From Nonomuraea wenchangensis (GTDB taxonomy: Bacteria > Actinomycetota > Actinomycetes > Streptosporangiales > Streptosporangiaceae), in NCBI RefSeq assembly GCF_900111685.1, contig NZ_FOHX01000005.1:434001-498000 (forward strand): a stretch of DNA of 64,000 bases, in the 5' to 3' direction. Below, piece by piece: positions 40,842 to 48,447 of the stretch; within the stretch, counting starts at the first letter, position 1, and every line of letters begins with the position of its first letter. The notes below the pieces were generated by a model, which was not told the DNA's origin, made no database searches, and saw nothing but the letters and a program-made list of their open reading frames with translations. A program made the position numbers and the translations under genes.

Positions 40842-41822
40842 GTGGTCTTCAAACGCATGCTGGGCGCGTTCGGCGTCGGCGCGCCTTCGGTGGACACCGT
40901 TCTCGCCACGTCCCGCACGCTGCCGGGCGGCACGCTGGAGGGCGAGGTCCGGCTCAAGGGCGGCGACTTCGACGCCGAGATCGAGCACGTCACGCTCGGC
41001 CTGGTGGCGCGCGTGGAAATCGAGTACGGCGACTCCGAGGGCGCCGGCGTCACCGAGTTCGGCCGCCTCCAGGTCTCCGGGCCGTTCACGCTGCGCAAGG
41101 GCGAGGACCGCACGCTCGGCTTCACCATGCCCGTGCCGTGGGAGGCGCCCGTCAGCGAGATCGGCGGGCAGCCGCTGCGCGGCATGGTGCTCGGCGTGCG
41201 CACCGAGCTGGCCATCGCGAAGGCCGTCGACAAGGGCGACCTCGACGCGTTCGCGGTCGAGCCGCTGCCGTCGCAGCTGCGCATCCTGGAGGCGTTCCTC
41301 GGCCTCGGCTTCACGTTCAAGTCGGCCGATCTGGAGGCCGGGCGGCTGGCCGGCGTGGACCAGCGGCTGCCGTTCTACCAGGAGATCGAGTTCTACCCGC
41401 CGCCGCAGTACCAGGGTCTGGTCAACGAGGTCGAGGTGACCTTCGTGGCCACCCCCGACGGGCTGACCGTCGTCCTGGAGGCCGACAAGCGGTCCGGCCG
41501 CTACTCCTCCGGCGACGCCATCGACCACTTCACCGTCAGCCACGACGACGCCCTGCGCACCGACTGGCCCGGCGAGCTCGGCCGCTGGCTCCAGCGCCTG
41601 TCCGAGTACGGCGGTCACCACGGCGCCCCGCACGGCTACCACGACCCGCACCACCACCCCTACCACGACGACCACCACCACCCCCAGCATCACGGGAGCG
41701 GGCCGGGCATGGGCGCGGTGGTGGCCGCAGGCGCGGCCGGCGTCGTGGGCGGTCTGGTGGCCGGCGAGATCATCGAGGAGATCTTCGAGGACGACGACGA
41801 GGGCGGCGACGACGAGTGGTGA
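40842..41822 (+). CDS. Spo0M/SpoOM-like protein with His-rich and acidic tail
   Basis: 326 residues. Residues 1-250 match the Spo0M (sporulation control) arrestin-like fold: FKRMLGAFGVGAPSVDTVL, GGTLEGEVRLKGGDFDAEIE, QEIEFYPPPQYQGLVNEVEV. The C-terminus adds a His-rich stretch (about 263-288, many H/HH between D, P and Y), a glycine-rich hydrophobic segment (GAVVAAGAAGVVGGLVAGEI) and a very acidic end (EEIFEDDDEGGDDEW). The tail suggests metal binding and membrane contact, beyond the normal family. GTG at 40842 with GGGAGAG upstream. Function of Spo0M is tied to sporulation and division in Bacillus. Confidence 0.85.
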   Translation: MVFKRMLGAFGVGAPSVDTVLATSRTLPGGTLEGEVRLKGGDFDAEIEHVTLGLVARVEIEYGDSEGAGVTEFGRLQVSGPFTLRKGEDRTLGFTMPVPWEAPVSEIGGQPLRGMVLGVRTELAIAKAVDKGDLDAFAVEPLPSQLRILEAFLGLGFTFKSADLEAGRLAGVDQRLPFYQEIEFYPPPQYQGLVNEVEVTFVATPDGLTVVLEADKRSGRYSSGDAIDHFTVSHDDALRTDWPGELGRWLQRLSEYGGHHGAPHGYHDPHHHPYHDDHHHPQHHGSGPGMGAVVAAGAAGVVGGLVAGEIIEEIFEDDDEGGDDEW

Positions 41823-41855
41823 CCCACGAGCTGAGGGGGACCTGAAGCGGATCGA

Positions 41856-41896
41856 GACGGGCGGCCGAGGGGATGTGTGCCCCACGGCCGCCCGTC
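41856..41896. terminator. Bidirectional terminator between Spo0M-like and GlsB-like genes
   Basis: GACGGGCGGCCG (41856-41867) and CGGCCGCCCGTC (41885-41896): a perfect 12-bp stem, extended inwards by GGGG/CCCC, between two convergent genes. Confidence 0.8.
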
Positions 41897-41899
41897 GGC

Positions 41900-42172
41900 T
41901 CACTCCCGGCGGCGCTTGACGTACATACCGGCGGTCAGCGAGACGCCGAGCGCCGCCAGCGCCACCTGGATCAGCAGCTCGATCCAGTCGATGCCGCCGG
42001 TGTCGGCCACGCCGAGCGCGGCGGCGATGGCGGTCCCGATGAGGGCCGCGACCACGCCGATGAGAATGGTGAGCCAGATCGGGATGCGCTGGCGTCCGGG
42101 CACGACGAGCCGCCCGAGAGCGCCGATGACGATGCCGATGATCAGGCCGGAGATGATGCCGGTGATTTCCAT
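41900..42172 (-). CDS. GlsB/YeaQ/YmgE-family stress membrane protein
   Basis: 90-residue protein with three membrane helices: ITGIISGLIIGIVIGALGRL, the signature RLVVPGRQRIPIWLTILIGV and a C-terminal helix before the basic KRRRE. This is the transglycosylase-associated family, commonly stress-induced; no enzymatic activity is known. ATG at 42172. It is convergent with the Spo0M-like gene and divergent from the esterase gene (187 bp). Confidence 0.88.
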   Translation of the reverse strand: MEITGIISGLIIGIVIGALGRLVVPGRQRIPIWLTILIGVVAALIGTAIAAALGVADTGGIDWIELLIQVALAALGVSLTAGMYVKRRRE

Positions 42173-42327
42173 GGTGCGACTCCAGGAGAGACGACGATCG
42201 ACCGCATCCCGACAACGAACGAACCGGTGCTCCAGGTGCCCGCCGCCGTGCCCCGTCCGGCCAGGAGTTGTTGACACGGCACCCCCCACCCCACGAAACT
42301 CTCCCAACACACCACCAGGTGCGTACT

Positions 42328-42339
42328 GTAAACGTTTAC
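42328..42339. promoter_or_regulatory. LacI-type palindrome before the esterase gene
   Basis: GTAAACGTTTAC is a perfect 12-bp palindrome with a central CG, as in LacI/GalR-family operators, 20 bp before the esterase start codon. It differs from the CebR-like sites at 6810 and 7117. Confidence 0.6.
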
Positions 42340-42359
42340 GGCTCCCTCGGAAGTGCTCC

Positions 42360-44477
42360 ATGCCCCTGCCTCGCTGGATCGGCGCCGCCGCGCTGGCCAC
42401 CCTCACCGCGTTCACCCTCCTCGCCCCGCCGGGCGAGACGGAGACGCGCGCGGGCGGCACGCTCACCACCGGCTCGGCCCCCTCGCCGGCCCTCGGCGGG
42501 GAGGCCGTCGCCTACACCGCCTACCTGCCCGCCGGCTACGACCGGGGCAGCGCCCGCCACCCCGTCCTCTACCTGCTCCACGGCCGCGGCGACACCATGC
42601 AGGCGTGGACCCGCGTCAAGACCGTGCTCGACGACCTGATCAGGACCAAGCGCATCCCGCCGGTCATCGCCGTCATGCCGGACGCCCCGTGGAGCGAGCG
42701 CGGAAGCTGGTACACCGACTCCCGCTACACCGGCTCCGACCTGCCCGGACGCAAGGTGGAGACCGCGCTCGCGCACGACCTGGTCGGGCACGTGGACGCC
42801 ACCTACCGCACCGCACCGATCCGCGAGGCCCGGCTGGTCGGCGGCTACTCGATGGGCGGCGCGGGCGCGCTCCGCTTCGCCCTCGCCCACCAGGAGGTCT
42901 TCAGCGCCGCCGCCGTCCTCAGCCCCGCCGTCTACTCCCCGCTGCCGCCCGGCGACTCCTCCGCCCGGGACTACGGCGCCTTCGGCGAGGGCGCGGCGAA
43001 GTTCTCCGACGACGTCTACCGCGAGCTCAACTACCCGGCCCTGCTGCCGGAGCTGGACCCCGACCTGCCGGTGCGGATGTTCGTGGCCGTCGGCGACGAC
43101 GAGTACGCCAACCCCGACCCCGCCGACGCCCGCCACGACCTCGACTTCGAGTCCGCCGCGCTCTACAACGCGGCCCGCCGCTCGCCCGCCGTCTCCGCCC
43201 AGCTCCGCGTCCTGGACGGCGGCCACGACTGGACGGTCTGGACGCCCGCCTTCGAGCAGGCCATGGCCGAGCTGGGCCCGGGTCTCAGCGTGACGCCGCC
43301 CGCCGGGCTGCCCACCCCGCCGCACGGCACCGCGGCCACCGACTGGGCCGGCGGCGTCGCCGCCCACGCCGACGGCTCGCTCACGGTCGGGTACGCGGCC
43401 GGCGGCCCCGTCGCCGGCCAGTCCCACGCCGGCCGCCTGGACGCGGTCATCACCCGCACCGGCGCGAACGGCTGGACCCGGCAGCTCGGCACCGCCGCCG
43501 ACGAGCGCCTGTACGGGGTCGCGCCGCTGCCCGACGGCGGCGTGCTGGCCGCCGGCTACACCAAGGGCGACCTCGACGGCCGGCATCCCGGCAACGCGGC
43601 CGACGACGCGTTCGTGGTCCGGCTCGGCCCGGACGGCGAGGTCCGCTGGACCACCCAGTTCGGCGCGCCGGACGCCGCCGACCGGCTCTACGGCCTGGCC
43701 GCCGCGCCCGACGGCGGCGCGTACGTGGCCGGCTACACCAAGGGCGACCTCGACGGCCGCAACGCCGGCGACAAGGACGCCCTCGTGGCCCGTCTCACCC
43801 CGTCGGGCGAGCTCGCCTGGCTGCGGCAGTACGGCGGCCCCGGCGAGGACAAGGCGTACGGCGTGGCCGCCGACGCCGCGAACGTGTACGTCACGGGCAG
43901 CGCCACCGCCGCCCTGCCCGGCACGAGCGCGCTCGGCGGCCTCGACGGCTGGCTGGCCGCGTTCGGGACCGCCGACGGCGCCCGTACGTGGGCCACGGCC
44001 GCCGGCGGCGACGGCGACGACCGGCTGAACGCGGTGACCGTCACCACCGGCGGCCTGGTCGTCGCGACGGGCGCCGTGAACGGGGACGCCCACACCGCGG
44101 CCTACGACGCCCGCGGCAAGCGGCGCTGGACCCACACCCTCGCCACCCCGTCCGCCGACGAGGGGGCCGCCGTGGCCGCGCTGCCCGGCGGCGAGGTCGA
44201 GGTCGTGGGCCACACGCGGGGCCGGGTGGGCGTGCAGGCGGGCGGCGCCGACGTGCTCACCCTCCGCCTCGACGCGAAGGGCGGGCAGCGCGCCGCCGCC
44301 CAGTTCGGCTCGGCCAGGGACGACGCGGTGGATCCGTTCGCCGAGCCGAACCTGTACGCCGCGCCGACGCCGTCCGGCCAGGTGGCGGTCTCCGGCCTCA
44401 CCTACGGCGCCGGCGGTCCCGGCAACGGGGACGTCTTCCTCGCCACCATCACCCCGGAGACCGGCCTGCCGTCCTAG
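42360..44477 (+). CDS. Secreted esterase fused to a beta-propeller repeat domain
   Basis: 705 residues. A signal peptide (about 1-30: PRWIGAAALATLTAFTLLAP) precedes an esterase-D/feruloyl-esterase type alpha/beta hydrolase (about 45-310) with LYLLHGRGDTMQAW, the nucleophile in GGYSMGGAGALRFAL and His in DGGHDWTVW. Residues about 325-700 are SBBP-type beta-propeller repeats, with the twin segments AAGYTKGDLDGRHPGN and VAGYTKGDLDGRNAGD, and QYGGPGEDKAYGVA. Secreted, probably cleaving ester-linked polysaccharide or lipid substituents, with the propeller for binding. The LacI-type palindrome upstream implies sugar-responsive control. Esterase plus SBBP is an unusual pairing. Confidence 0.88.
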   Translation: MPLPRWIGAAALATLTAFTLLAPPGETETRAGGTLTTGSAPSPALGGEAVAYTAYLPAGYDRGSARHPVLYLLHGRGDTMQAWTRVKTVLDDLIRTKRIPPVIAVMPDAPWSERGSWYTDSRYTGSDLPGRKVETALAHDLVGHVDATYRTAPIREARLVGGYSMGGAGALRFALAHQEVFSAAAVLSPAVYSPLPPGDSSARDYGAFGEGAAKFSDDVYRELNYPALLPELDPDLPVRMFVAVGDDEYANPDPADARHDLDFESAALYNAARRSPAVSAQLRVLDGGHDWTVWTPAFEQAMAELGPGLSVTPPAGLPTPPHGTAATDWAGGVAAHADGSLTVGYAAGGPVAGQSHAGRLDAVITRTGANGWTRQLGTAADERLYGVAPLPDGGVLAAGYTKGDLDGRHPGNAADDAFVVRLGPDGEVRWTTQFGAPDAADRLYGLAAAPDGGAYVAGYTKGDLDGRNAGDKDALVARLTPSGELAWLRQYGGPGEDKAYGVAADAANVYVTGSATAALPGTSALGGLDGWLAAFGTADGARTWATAAGGDGDDRLNAVTVTTGGLVVATGAVNGDAHTAAYDARGKRRWTHTLATPSADEGAAVAALPGGEVEVVGHTRGRVGVQAGGADVLTLRLDAKGGQRAAAQFGSARDDAVDPFAEPNLYAAPTPSGQVAVSGLTYGAGGPGNGDVFLATITPETGLPS

Positions 44478-44638
44478 AACGTCACCAGCCGCCGAGGCGG
44501 CCCAGCCGCCCGCGATGAAGGCGAAGATCACGGCGAGGACGGACAGCGGCACCCACAGCGGCCAGCCCGGCGGCACCCGGCCCCAGCCGACCACGGGTGA
44601 CTCGCCGGTCGCGATGACGTACCGTACCGCGAGCACTC
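44478..44638 (-). other. Possible remnant of a small membrane-protein gene
   Basis: On the minus strand a GTG near 44638 opens a frame reading RYVIATGESPVVGWGRV and then a hydrophobic stretch WPLWVPLSVLAVIFAFIAGG. It has no stop of its own before running antisense through the esterase gene, so a complete gene is not supported. It may be a truncated gene next to the insertion element. Low support. Confidence 0.25.
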
Positions 44639-44687
44639 GACGTTTTGACGCGCTCCTTCACATGAGTGTGGAGGATTCCTGTGCTGC

Positions 44688-46001
44688 TTACGCAGCAGCT
44701 CGCGGCGCGGGAGCGGGCGAGACTGTGGGACAGGATGCTTGGCGCTTCACCGACCCCGACATCTCGGAGTCTCCACGCCCTGTGACCGCCCGTCCGGCGG
44801 CAGTGGTGTACCGGTGGAGCTGGTTTCTGGCGGCGTTGGTGTCGGCGTTGCCGATCCATCCGCACGCCGGGTTCTTGCACGCGAACCGGGCTTGACTCTC
44901 GCGTGAGCCCGGCACGGTGGTGTGGCAGCGGTGGCACTGGCGGCTGGTGCCGTGTGGCGGGACCTTGGCCACCAGGCCGCCCCGATCAGCGGTCTTGTAG
45001 GTCAGAAGATCTACCGTGCGGCTCCACGCCTCCCCTGCGATGGCCCGGTTCAGGCCCCGCTTCTGGGCGACGCCCCGGCCGGGTTCCTCCACGGTCCCTG
45101 CCGCCGAGGCCATCATGTTCACGATGCGGAGGTCTTCCACCACGATCACGCTGAACCTCTCGGCCAGCGTCGTGGTGGTCTGGTGCTGCCAGTCCAGGGC
45201 CCGGCGCTTGGCTTTCGCGCGGAGCTTGGCGATCTGGTCGTAGGTGCGCTGCTCCCGGTTGGAGGCCGGGGCGCCCTTGACACGGTGGGTGCGCCGGCGA
45301 GCGCTCGCGCGTTCCAGGCGCAGCAGCCGGGCCTGCTCCCCGTCGGTGAGCCACGGCCCATGCGTGAGGCGGTCCCCCGTGGACAGGGCGAGGGGAACGG
45401 CGATGCCCCGGTCCATCCCCACTGCCGGTCCCCGGTGCGGGGCCGGGACCGGGACGTGCCGTTCGGTACGGAAGACGATGTGCCAGCCGAGCGCGTCCTT
45501 GACCAGCCGCGCCCCGGTGATCCGCCCTGGAGGTGAGCCCTTGGTGACGCCGGGCAGGCCTTTGGTCCACCGGAACCGGACCCGGCCGATCTTGGGCAGG
45601 TTCACCGCGCCCCACCTGCGGTTGATCCGGATGATGCGCAGGTCGCGGGCTTGGGGGACATCGACGGCCATCCGCGACCGCAAGCGGCCCTTGAACGCGG
45701 GCCGTCCGGCGGGATGCCCGGGGTCGAAGAAGTTCGCCCACGCCCGCCGGTAGGTCTTCAGCACCGCTTGGGCGGCTTGGGCGGGCAGGTCGTTCAGCCA
45801 GGAGATCTCCCGGCGTGCCGTGCGGATCGCCTCGTCGCAGTCCTTCAGCGACGCCAGGCGGCCCTGCCGGAACGTCGTGTACTCATGCAGCAGGTTCCAC
45901 AGGGCACGCGCGCAGTGCGCCTGACTTTCCAGGGCGGCGCTCTGCGCCCGGTCCAGGTCCAGCCGCGCCACGTGCGCCCGAACCCGCTTCTCCCCCTCCA
46001 C
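44688..46001 (-). CDS. tnpB: TnpB, RNA-guided RuvC-type nuclease of an IS200/IS605 element
   Basis: 437 residues, the compact relative of Cas12. The RuvC catalytic residues are all present: Asp197 in GMDRGIAV, Glu289 in VVEDLRIVNMM, Asp387 in NADTNAARN. A zinc ribbon (CHRC, Cys356/Cys359, and CKNPAC, Cys375/Cys380) sits before the last Asp. The N-terminal half is the REC/wedge region. GTG start at 46001 (RBS not obvious); longer frames overlap tnpA. The C-terminal tail (about 400-437, Pro/Ala-rich) is longer than the ribbon needs. The guide RNA normally covers the 3' end of tnpB and the flank, here about 44600-44760 on the minus strand. Confidence 0.9.
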   Translation of the reverse strand: MEGEKRVRAHVARLDLDRAQSAALESQAHCARALWNLLHEYTTFRQGRLASLKDCDEAIRTARREISWLNDLPAQAAQAVLKTYRRAWANFFDPGHPAGRPAFKGRLRSRMAVDVPQARDLRIIRINRRWGAVNLPKIGRVRFRWTKGLPGVTKGSPPGRITGARLVKDALGWHIVFRTERHVPVPAPHRGPAVGMDRGIAVPLALSTGDRLTHGPWLTDGEQARLLRLERASARRRTHRVKGAPASNREQRTYDQIAKLRAKAKRRALDWQHQTTTTLAERFSVIVVEDLRIVNMMASAAGTVEEPGRGVAQKRGLNRAIAGEAWSRTVDLLTYKTADRGGLVAKVPPHGTSRQCHRCHTTVPGSRESQARFACKNPACGWIGNADTNAARNQLHRYTTAAGRAVTGRGDSEMSGSVKRQASCPTVSPAPAPRAAA

Positions 46002-46065
46002 GCCAGCGATCGTAGCGTTCGGTGTCACGGGCCAACCCCTGAATGTAAACAGAGGAAGACACTGC

Positions 46066-46473
46066 GTGCACGAACTCGGTGTCCATCTCGTGTTCGTGAC
46101 CGGATACCGGCGGGGCCTGTTCACCGCGCCGATGCTGACCCGCTGCGAGGAGATCATGCGGGACGTCTGCGCGAGCTTCGAGGTCGACCTGATCGAGTCC
46201 AACGGCGGGGACGACCATGTCCACCTGCTGGTGAACATCCCATCCAAGGTTGCCCTGAGCGTCCTGGTCAACTCCCTCAAAAGCGTCTCGGCCCGTTACC
46301 CGCGCAAGGAGTACGACACTCACGTCCGCAAGTATCTGTGGGGCGGGCATTTCTGGTCCCGCTCCTATGACGCGGGCTCGACCTGCGGCGCGAACCTGGC
46401 CACCGTCAGGGCCTCCATTCAAGGCCAGGACCGGCCTGCACGCTGGGGTTCAGGAGGAACGCTCGCGCTCTGA
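46066..46473 (+). CDS. tnpA: TnpA, IS200/IS605 Y1 transposase, probably inactive
   Basis: 135 residues from the GTG at 46066; the frame stays open upstream (NRGRHCVHELGVHLVFVTGY), so the true start may be earlier. The HUH metal motif is intact (DDHVHLLV, His51 and His53), as are LVNSLKSVSARYPRKEY and WGGHFWSRSY. The nucleophilic Tyr, which family members carry in a KRYIEQQ-like segment, falls on Ser117 here (VRASIQGQ), and the residue before it also differs. Loss of the Tyr should abolish strand cleavage. Divergent from tnpB across 64 bp. Confidence 0.82.
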   Translation: MHELGVHLVFVTGYRRGLFTAPMLTRCEEIMRDVCASFEVDLIESNGGDDHVHLLVNIPSKVALSVLVNSLKSVSARYPRKEYDTHVRKYLWGGHFWSRSYDAGSTCGANLATVRASIQGQDRPARWGSGGTLAL

Positions 46474-46484
46474 CGGGCGCCGTA

Positions 46485-46524
46485 CTTCAAGGTCTCCTTG
46501 AATCCGATCAAGGAGACCTTGAAG
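46485..46524. repeat. Perfect 17-bp-stem hairpin after tnpA
   Basis: CTTCAAGGTCTCCTTGA (46485-46501), loop ATCCGA, TCAAGGAGACCTTGAAG (46508-46524). It lies 12 bp after the tnpA stop. Either the left-end secondary structure of the element or the tnpA terminator; no T tract follows. Each arm is itself largely palindromic around GGTCTCC. Confidence 0.7.
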
Positions 46525-46632
46525 ACCTCTTCGGGTACGGGTACGGCATCAAGGCCTAAATGGGTGATCAAAGGTCACCGCGTGGCGTTACCCGTCGTAT
46601 CGCCCTTAGCTGCTTAGAGTGAGCAAGTAATG

Positions 46633-46645
46633 TCACATCGTGATC
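46633..46645. promoter_or_regulatory. Promoter motif TCACATCGTGATC (copy 1)
   Basis: The 13-mer TCACATCGTGATC lies 11 bp before the small secreted-protein gene and continues into the palindrome GTGATCAC (46640-46647). The same 13-mer occurs at 58755-58767 before an MFS gene. Possible shared regulatory site. Confidence 0.4.
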
Positions 46646-46655
46646 ACAGGGAGGA

Positions 46656-46994
46656 ATGGTGAAAGGTGATCTCATAGCCGTCGGCGGCGTGCTCGCCGCC
46701 GCTGTCGCGATCACCGGCGTGGCCGGCCCGGCGAACGCCGGCGTGCACTGCGACCTCGGCTCCAGCGACAAGACCCACTCGTCCGGCATCGACGCTGAAG
46801 CTGAGCGCATCTGGTTCACGAGCCGGGAGTCCAAGTCCTGCCAGAGCGACGACCGGGACGACAAACACGGCCGCGACGGCCGCGTCCGAGGCCCTGGCTG
46901 GGGCTGGATCGAGCCCGAGGAGCACGAGCGCACCTGGGGCGCCAACGGTTACCGCTACCCGGCCACCACGCACGCCGTCACTGGAGACCTCTAG
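46656..46994 (+). CDS. Small secreted protein of unknown function
   Basis: 112 residues. The signal peptide (about 1-28, LIAVGGVLAAAVAITGVAG then PANAG) predicts export with cleavage after ANA, leaving a mature protein of about 84 residues that is strongly polar, with two Cys (HCDLG and KSCQSD), Asp/Arg-rich centre DDRDDKHGRDGRVRGPG and Trp/Tyr-rich end. No family recognised. ATG at 46656 with GGGAGG 4 nt upstream. Monocistronic, between the insertion element and glgC. Confidence 0.75.
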   Translation: MVKGDLIAVGGVLAAAVAITGVAGPANAGVHCDLGSSDKTHSSGIDAEAERIWFTSRESKSCQSDDRDDKHGRDGRVRGPGWGWIEPEEHERTWGANGYRYPATTHAVTGDL

Positions 46995-47052
46995 GGCGGA
47001 CCGGTCCCGGGGCCGCGCGAGCACCCCGGGACAACTCCCTGTGCCCCGCCGC

Positions 47053-48288
47053 TCAGCGGTCCACGATCTCGTTCTTGCCGATGACCACGACGCCGCCGCG
47101 CGTGAGGGCGAAGCGTGTGCGGTCGTAGTCCGCGTCGAACCCGATCCGCGCGCCGTCGGGGATCACGACGTTCTTGTCGATGATCGCCTTGCGCACGATC
47201 GCGCCCCGCCCGATCTTGACGTTCTCCATCAGCACGGAGTCCTCCACCAGCGCGTGCGAGTGGAGCACCACTTTCGGTGACAGGACCGAGCGGACGGCGG
47301 TGCCGCCCGAGACGATCACGCCGGGCGAGACCAGCGAGTCGATGGCCCGTCCCACCCGGTCGCCCTCGTTGTGGACGAACTTGGCCGGCGGCAGCGGGTC
47401 GTGGCCGGTGAAGATCGGCCACTTGTCGTTGTAGAGGTTGAACACCGGATGCGCCGAGATGAGGTCCATGTGGGCCTCGTAGTAGGCGTCCAGCGTCCCC
47501 ACGTCGCGCCAGTAGCCGCGGTCGCGCTCGGTGGAGCCGGGGACGATGTTGTTCTTGAAGTCGTAGACGTCGGCGCCGCCCGACTTGACCAGCATCGGGA
47601 TGATGTTGCCGCCCAGGTCGTGCTTGCTGGTCGGGTCGAGCGCGTCCTCGCGCAGCGCGTCGATCATCGACTGGGTCTTGAACACGTAGTTGCCCATCGA
47701 GGCGTAGACCTCGTCGGGGGAGTCGGCGAGCCCCACCGCGTCCTTCGGCTTCTCCCTGAACGCGACGATCCTGCGCCCCTCGGGGTCGGTCTCGATGACG
47801 CCGAACTGGTCGGCCAGCGACAGCGGCTGCCGGATCGCGGCCACGGTCACGTCCGCGCCGGAGTCCTCGTGCTGCTCGACCATCTGACGCGGATCCATCC
47901 GGTAGATGTGGTCCGCGCCGAACACGATCACGTGCTCGGGCATCTCGTCGTAGATGAGGTTGAGGTTCTGGAACAGCGCGTCGGCCGAGCCGGAGAACCA
48001 TCGCGGGCCGAGCCGCTGCTGCGCGGGCACCGGCGTCACGTAGTTGCCGAGCATCGCCGACAGCCGCCAGGTGCGCGAGACGTGCCTGTCGAGGCTGTGG
48101 TTCTTGTACTGGGTCAGTACGACGATCTTCAGGAAGCCGCCGTTCGCCAGATTGGACAGCACGAAGTCTACGAGGCGATATATCCCCCCGAACGGCACCG
48201 CTGGTTTGGCCCGATCCGCCGTGAGCGGCATGAGCCTCTTACCCTCTCCACCTGCCAGCACGACCGCAAGTACCCTCCGGGACCTCAT
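47053..48288 (-). CDS. glgC: Glucose-1-phosphate adenylyltransferase
   Basis: 411 residues. Makes ADP-glucose from glucose-1-phosphate and ATP, the committed step of glycogen (and maltosyl-phosphate linked glucan) synthesis. The pyrophosphorylase loop [20 protein letters not shown], the substrate region [34 protein letters not shown] and a C-terminal left-handed beta-helix (hexapeptide-like [20 protein letters not shown]) give the full GlgC layout. ATG at 48288. Divergent from glgA with a 159-bp gap, the usual actinomycete arrangement. Confidence 0.96.
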   Translation of the reverse strand: MRSRRVLAVVLAGGEGKRLMPLTADRAKPAVPFGGIYRLVDFVLSNLANGGFLKIVVLTQYKNHSLDRHVSRTWRLSAMLGNYVTPVPAQQRLGPRWFSGSADALFQNLNLIYDEMPEHVIVFGADHIYRMDPRQMVEQHEDSGADVTVAAIRQPLSLADQFGVIETDPEGRRIVAFREKPKDAVGLADSPDEVYASMGNYVFKTQSMIDALREDALDPTSKHDLGGNIIPMLVKSGGADVYDFKNNIVPGSTERDRGYWRDVGTLDAYYEAHMDLISAHPVFNLYNDKWPIFTGHDPLPPAKFVHNEGDRVGRAIDSLVSPGVIVSGGTAVRSVLSPKVVLHSHALVEDSVLMENVKIGRGAIVRKAIIDKNVVIPDGARIGFDADYDRTRFALTRGGVVVIGKNEIVDR

Positions 48289-48447
48289 GCCCGAGACGCT
48301 ACCCTCAAATGGCCGTTCTATCGACGAATCCCGGTGCGGCTAACTTCCCTCGTGTCCCGATTTGCCGCTTGCGGGCCCGGCGGGGGTCGGCGACCCCGGC
48401 TCGTCGGTGGTGTTCCCCATGCTCGCGTTGATCGTAAGGTCGTCTCT

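Larger units (their letters stand above)
44640..46530. mobile_element. IS200/IS605-type element (divergent tnpA and tnpB)
   Basis: tnpB (minus, 44688-46001) and tnpA (plus, from 46066) diverge, as in IS605-group elements. These elements move as single strands using subterminal hairpins and have no terminal inverted repeats or target duplication. Candidate end structures are a small hairpin at the tnpB stop (TGCTGC-TTAC-GCAGCA, 44682-44697) and the 17-bp stem at 46485-46524. Exact ends cannot be fixed from one copy, so the coordinates are approximate. Confidence 0.75.

Noticed and set aside
42336..44636. 766-codon open frame on the minus strand opposite the esterase gene
   Set aside because: It is the antisense of a gene with clear signal peptide, catalytic triad and propeller repeats; long stop-free antisense frames are common at this GC content and its translation is low-complexity.
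44600..44760. Guide RNA (omega RNA) of TnpB as a separate RNA feature
   Set aside because: Expected by family at the 3' end of tnpB, but its ends and guide cannot be read from a single copy, so it is only mentioned under tnpB.
46474..46655. Additional gene between tnpA and the small secreted protein
   Set aside because: Only a hairpin and a promoter-like region are visible; no frame with a ribosome site.
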